From Lingula anatina (lineage: Eukaryota > Brachiopoda > Lingulata > Lingulida > Lingulidae): 64,000 nt of DNA. The stretch is from NCBI RefSeq assembly GCF_001039355.2, contig NW_019775490.1, positions 1-64,000 of the forward strand, written 5' to 3'. Position 1 is the stretch's first letter. Each line of letters starts with the position of its first letter. Shown here one piece after another: positions 58,430 to 64,000 of this stretch. The translations under genes and the position numbers were made by a program. The notes under the pieces were generated by a model, which had not been told where the DNA came from, ran no database searches, and saw nothing but the letters and a program-made list of their open reading frames with translations.

Positions 58430-61400
58430 TCAGCAAGATATATTTTTACCCAATATTTCCATGTGCTCTCTCGCTTTCAACCTCAAAGCTGCGATACTCG
58501 TGCTCTTTAAATCACCTGACATAGTGGGGCTCTCGGGACCTGGCGATGCACATTTGTCTTCACTTGGTATGGATGAGGCTTGTGGAGTGTGTTTTACTTT
58601 TGGAATATGGCCCATGAGAGCAGCGCTTGCTAATATGCCTTGTGGATAGAACGGGTGATAGGCAGCGAAGGAGGGGGGCAAGAAACCCGGCAGTGCGTGA
58701 AGAGCCGTTGTGCCGGCCAACGGAGATGAAAGCCACGAATCCAAAGGCATTGACGTCGAGAGACTTGTAGCACAAGAACCGGGGCTACGATTTGGCATGT
58801 TGTTCATTGGATAGTTTTCTCCCATTACACAGCTGTCCATCTTTTCTTGCCGCCTCCATTTTGCTCGGCGATTTTGAAACCATACCTGAAAAAGGATAAC
58901 ACATCTTGAAAATAAAAAGAACAATAAAATAAAGAAAAATAAAATAGGCAATGAGCCAATTCTAACAATGCACAGGACTTAAACGGAATACAAAACAGCT
59001 GCATTCACCTCAACCATCCTACACTGCTATATTGAGAGTAGGCCTAATTTTGAGGATATAAGAAACACCGATTATATAGCCACTTATGTATGTTCAAATG
59101 GCACTAAGTTACAGAATTAAATAAATGCGGGTAACCTAAATCAAATGTCGAATCCAAATAGAAAAAAAATTGGACTGAAATTAAAGATCGATAGATATGA
59201 ATGTAATATGCCCAAAAACGCACCTGCACCCTGACCTCCGGTAGGTTGACTTTCAGAGCCAATTCCTCTCGGCTGTAGACGTCGGGATAGTGGGACTTCT
59301 CGAACGCTCGCTCTAGTTCATGTAACTGGTATGTGGTAAATGTTGTTCGGTTACGCCTGTGCTTTTTCTTGGGTTGTTCATCAGAGAACGCGTCTTCCTT
59401 ATCTGAGTCTGTTCCTTCTTCGTCTTGGTCGGAACTGTAGCTCGTCGTCGTCGTAGTTTGACTTGCAGTCTTCTTTCCGTCAATTTCGATCATATGAGAA
59501 GTCAATCGTTCTGTGAAAAAAAAAATTAAAATAGATCAAGAGCTTTGCATAGCTTTTAAATGCGAATGGTTTTCAATGTTTAAAAAATCAAGTTATGTTC
59601 AACAGAAAGTGTGTTCACAAAGCCGCAATCCCTATCAAATGATTATAAACAAACCAGTATATGGCTAAACCAAACCTTTTCAAAACGTAGAAAAGAAAAT
59701 GTAAAATAGCAGTTTATGAACAATAAATTCACTTATGTTTTTTATATATCACGATTTCTTTATTCAAAAACATTAATTTTCTTATTGGAATCGTTCCAAT
59801 AGCTGACTGGTGAAGTTCTTAGTGTATGAAAATCGTAGAACAGTTGATTAAATTACAGTGTATCTTGTACAAGTAATTATCGGTGAACTATTCCATTGTG
59901 TTTTGGGACCTATGGTTACACAGTTTGTGTAATCTCGCCCCTTAAATTAGCCCTGTTTATTAGTTAATGGAGGTGTTGTAATTAAATTACTGGTTTCGGT
60001 TTGTAATTATTGATTAGATTGCGGCAACATTACTAGAGTCAATCGTGTAGTACTTGCAGACCTCGCGTTTCCAGGGCCAATTTTAGGCTACTTTAACTCT
60101 GCTAACACGCCATTCTAGCATTCCTCTTAGGAAACGAAAATGACAGCTCTTTATGAAAAATTAAACCATAGCCGAGACTTAATGATCTCCTATAATCTTT
60201 GGACATTAGCAGTAATTCCCTGCTATTGTTAAACAAGAAATAAAAAGCGGTGAAGCGATTGCGACCACTACTTTTAGCCTATTCACTGTAAGGGCATACG
60301 CCGCGTTCGCTTATACGTCTTACGTCGTAAGATAAAAACGCGCAGGAAACGCAGTTACGCCTCATCAAACATATACAGAATACGGAGGAAACAAGTAAAT
60401 TAGTAATTGATCATGTGCCTTAGTTCGGCGTAAACAGAAGCCATTCAGCAGTCTTTTGATTAAATTAAAAGCCGAGTCCCCGGCACGCAATTCTTCTACG
60501 GAAGACCTACGAATTCCTTTGTCTTTGATAGCTTTTTAATTTGATTTGTTTCCCCTACCTTTATGCCATCGATTTCACTACTGTTTTCCTTTTTTTCCTC
60601 AAGTTGGCAGCAGACGATCATTTCTAAGTGGGACTTTCGCTAAGCGAAAATAATTAGTTCTCAATCTTTTTTTAATAACAGTATGATTCCGCCGTGACTA
60701 CTTAGCGTTTTTGAGACAGTCATCATTCTTTTGTGATCTGTCAGATATTCTGCTAGTGATGATGGCACTTTGATCACAGCGTGAAGGGAGAAGTTGCGTG
60801 AAAGAAGACACGTGATAAAAAAGCAATCACTGACTAGAAAGCTCACTAATTTGACCATTTCATTTCTAGGATTTCTCAAGGACTTCTTTTAATTCCAGTA
60901 ATACTTTGCAGAGACAAAACATACATCCTTTTAGAGAAGATGACATGTGAGACAATTATGAAGACCGAACGCAAACTTGGATGGTTTCTTTTTTCTTTGA
61001 GTGCTCTCCCAGTATTGTTTTATTTCAGCATTCTTACAAGTTCAGGTTGAGGGAAAGTTTATCTGATATTTTTTTCTTTATTTGTTCCCTATCGTTTACA
61101 GTGATTATAACTTCATTGACTTTACCTCGTGAGGCTGGTATATCGTCATATCACTCATTACTTTTAAACAGACTTATTGTTAATTCTAAATATGTTAAAC
61201 TGCTGGGAGATATATGGTAAAATAAAATTACAATTAGAGGCATTTCAATTACATACAAAATTATTTTTAAAGAATACTACTACAATTAAAGAAATATCGT
61301 AATGTTTGCACTTCTTTTTATATACACAACGTATTGAGTAACATTTCCAGTTTTTTACTCCTTTTTCTTCTTTAATGGTCTCACATTATTTCTCAATCGG

Positions 61401-61544
61401 CATCAGTTTTAACAGTAAAAAATTCTTAAACTTAAAATCGTTATTGCAAAATATTTTGCAATATTTATAGCAAGCTGCGTGTATTTCACTACTTCTGTAC
61501 ATTTACATTTTCTCGTTCTTTCTCCCTCCCTCCCTCTCTCCCCC

Positions 61545-61578
<34 letters not shown>

Positions 61579-62297
61579 GTATGACAATATGAAAATAATT
61601 GATTAATTGTCTTTGCTTATATTATATCTTCTTGTATCCTTGTTTTAATTTTTGCTGTTGGTGCCTACAAAGTCCATCCTTTTTTTCAGATATCGTTATC
61701 AATTTCTTATTAAAATCTCTTTGCTCCCACTCACCACACTTGCCAGGTCAACTGGACGCAAAATGAAACGGATATCATAGCTATGGTCTTAGCTCAATTT
61801 ATACACAGTATTGAACAAATTAATATAGGACCTGAATTAAATTGCTTGTTATTATTATTATTTCTAAATACCACATAAAGAATAATTTGTTCGCATGACA
61901 CTCTCCTTATCACATTATATTTTCTTTGAAATTATTATTTGAATTACTTATAATTACGTTTACAAGAACTTTTTAAAGCAATGTGATTTCTAAAATAACA
62001 TAAACAAGTTTTATAGATTATATAGATTAAAATTGAATAAAAATAAAAGGTCCCTCCGTAGAACTAAAAACATGCTAGGTGTGGGGAAAACTATTCAGGA
62101 TGTTGTAAGGCAATAATGACAATTGCTATACCTTTCCTTTCTTCGCTGTGATATTGTTGTGGTCTGTCTGCATCTTCCCCTCGGCCCAAGAAATCTTGGC
62201 TTTTTACTAGGGTGTCCTCAGTTTCACTCTTACAGCTGTCATTTCTCAAGCCTAGTATAGCGTCTATAGTGTGGGTTGGTTGCACGGCACTGGTCAT
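58430..62297 (-). CDS. rx: Retinal homeobox (Rx/Rax), PRD-class homeodomain transcription factor
   Basis: Nuclear regulator; the family acts in eye field and anterior neural development. Exons 62132-62297, 59224-59510 and 58430-58885; 302 residues. The start ATG is at 62295-62297, just before an octapeptide HTIDAILG (9-16). A Thr/Ser- and acidic-rich part ([20 protein letters not shown]) comes next. The homeodomain is at 106-165: [20 protein letters not shown], then [20 protein letters not shown], then [20 protein letters not shown] with Gln50. This is the near-invariant Rx signature. The intron between homeodomain residues 46 and 47 sits at the same place as in homeobrain. The C-terminal region is Ser/Pro-rich and ends in an OAR motif ([14 protein letters not shown], 280-293). 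All phases match. The only unsettled point is whether an additional 5' non-coding exon exists. Confidence 0.94.
59511..62131 (-). other. Rx intron 1 (2.6 kb)
   Basis: This intron separates the octapeptide exon from the homeodomain exon. No nested exon was seen. A CT-rich microsatellite lies at 61511-61575 on the plus strand. Confidence 0.6.
61511..61575. repeat. CT-rich microsatellite
   Basis: A TTCTCC/TCCC tract passing into pure (TC)n, within rx intron 1. Confidence 0.9.
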
Positions 62298-64000
62298 CGT
62301 ACCAAATCGTTGTGAGACAAAAATAAAAACACACTTCTAGTTATGTTGTCATTCGTATACTTTTGAAGGGTGTCTGTTGGATCCTCAAAACCTTATTCCG
62401 ACTCCGTCTCTCACTCCAATATTAAAAGACGTGTGCGTTACGGTCTATATTTTCTATGTCGAATTGTTCAATGTTTGTCGTTCTGATTTAACTGGGAGTC
62501 CATCGAATTCCTACACGTTTACTCAGCCTCTCCACCAAACAATGGCTGCCACTAGATTTGACAGTCCAGGAACCACTACAAAGTATTTTGTGGGCTGCAA
62601 CTCTGTACTAATCAGAACTCAACGGAGAGGTCGTAATCTTGAGAGGCGGAGCTCCTGACGTCACCCAACTTTAGACCAATCAGAGGAGCGGTTTGATGCC
62701 TACACAGCAACCTGCCATTCCAAGCCCTGGTGGCTTTCTATAATGAAATTAGGATACCTTTTATTATTTTTGACATGGGTTTTCTGCCTGGATTACACGG
62801 TTGGAAGAGAAGGAGCTGCAAATTGGGCTTAATGACTAGATTTTAGTTCCAGCGGAGAGAGAGATAGGGAACCTAATATAGGCTTTAATAACCGAGATTA
62901 TTAAAGCCGGTAAGCTGCCTAACCCCCTGCTCCCCACTGCCAACTAGACCTCATTGGGAGCCTGCTTTAATGAAAATATGTCTGTAATATCACATCATAC
63001 GTATTTAGAAGCGTGTGATCAGAGGTACACAGGTTTGATAAGGCGTGATTTCTTGCAACCACATTGTTTTCACAACTGAAAGCGCAGATTAAAGCTGGCA
63101 AACCCAGACGTCAGTGCTCCCCGCGTAATCTGACTCTGGCTGTGACAGCAGACGATGATCAAAATGTTGACAGCTAAACAACGCAAAAACACGACAATTT
63201 TAAAGTAATTTTTGAATTACTTCAACTAAAGTCCAAAAGCATTGTGAGCAAAGGAAATTTTACTCTTCAGCGTTGAACACCGGGCGTTTAGCGGGGCGAC
63301 GCCGGCGAGCAGTAGAGACGGTTAGGCACAGGCAGTGAGATGGGAAAGCCTTTTGGTCACCAAGATGCCTTGATATAATTTAGATTGCAGAAGTTATTTT
63401 ACCACAGAGGCATGATTATTTGGTAAAAATATTAATATAAAGCAAGCGACAAAAATCACCTCGCTCTCAAATAGTATTTTTTGCAGAGTATGAATGGTTC
63501 TATAGCCTTTCCTTTAAAGTGAGAGAAAAGTCCCAAGAAAAAAGAAAAAGAATATGCAAAAGCAGGACTTGATATAAAAACAGAAAATACGTTTTGCTGC
63601 CCCTCTTATTCGTCATTGATTGTTTTAATGAGTGACAGCCCCTTCAAATACCACAAATATAAAGATAATCATCTAATTCAAATACAAGTTTTATGCTGCG
63701 AAGACATTGATTAAATGTCACCGTTGGGGATTATGCCGATGAAATATTACAAAATTCATCTACTAGAAAATCTGTTATTTATGGATTCATCCCAAGTAAT
63801 CAGATTTATAGCTAATAATTTATGAGTCGTACATGTTCATAAGATTCACTGTTGGACATAAGTTACAGAAGACGAACACGGACTCGATCTTACCTGCGTT
63901 ATAATCATCTTATACTGAAGTCATCAAAGAGACCCGAAACATGCGCACAGTGTTGGAATAATTCTGCAGCACATATATGCTGTACTTCTTTTCTTTTAAC
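62298..64000. other. Rx upstream flank
   Basis: No gene was recognised. The first few hundred bases are the likely rx 5' UTR and promoter. The plus-strand frame starting at 62377 has no family signature. An 11-base perfect inverted repeat (62881-62908) is the only distinct structure. No part of orthopedia, the third expected cluster member, is visible before the window ends. Confidence 0.45.
62881..62908. repeat. Perfect 11-base inverted repeat upstream of rx
   Basis: GGCTTTAATAA and TTATTAAAGCC flank a 6-base centre, about 590 bases before the rx ATG. Each arm holds a homeodomain core (TAAT/ATTA) in opposite orientation. Confidence 0.6.

Noticed and set aside
62377-62658. Plus-strand frame of 93 codons beside the rx start
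   Set aside because: No recognisable domain; it overlaps the probable rx promoter and 5' UTR and has no splice partners that I can see.

Overview
This window is animal nuclear DNA. It has many short coding exons with GT/AG introns, long gene-poor stretches and AT-rich microsatellites. Two adjacent PRD-class homeobox genes, homeobrain and retinal homeobox (rx), point to an invertebrate that keeps part of the ancient homeobrain-rx-orthopedia cluster. Together with a chitin-binding peroxidase, an ADAMTS-like gene and a Tc1-type transposon, this suggests a spiralian such as a mollusc. The species cannot be fixed from the sequence alone.

Layout. (1) 646-15392, minus strand: a secreted animal haem peroxidase with two N-terminal type-2 chitin-binding (CBM14) domains, which I could join exon by exon into a 1016-residue protein. 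Its middle is mis-assembled. Two single-N joins (4212, 7607) bracket a 3.4 kb piece that repeats exons 8-14; it looks like an alternative allele inserted in series. (2) 16446-18108: a decayed Tc1/mariner element. (3) 20189-29820, minus strand: an ADAMTSL5-like secreted matrix protein (signal peptide, TSP1, Cys-rich, spacer, Ser/Thr-rich linker, netrin-like NTR domain; 685 residues). A complete four-exon protein-kinase-like gene (23184-24933, same strand) sits inside one of its introns. That kinase has Asn in place of the catalytic HRD aspartate. (4) 29821-46013: about 16 kb without genes, with a third single-N join at 31021; it is probably the regulatory flank of homeobrain. (5) 46014-52975, plus strand: homeobrain, three exons, 373 residues. 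(6) 52976-58429: the space between the two convergent homeobox genes. (7) 58430-62297, minus strand: rx, three exons, 302 residues. (8) 62298-64000: rx upstream flank.

How the genes relate. homeobrain and rx share architecture (N-terminal octapeptide, homeodomain with Q50, a phase-0 intron between homeodomain residues 46 and 47, C-terminal OAR motif) and are presumably ancient tandem paralogues acting in anterior neural and eye patterning. The peroxidase and the ADAMTSL5-like gene both encode predicted extracellular matrix proteins, but nothing in the sequence links them functionally. All gene models come from hand translation and splice-phase matching; no database search was possible.
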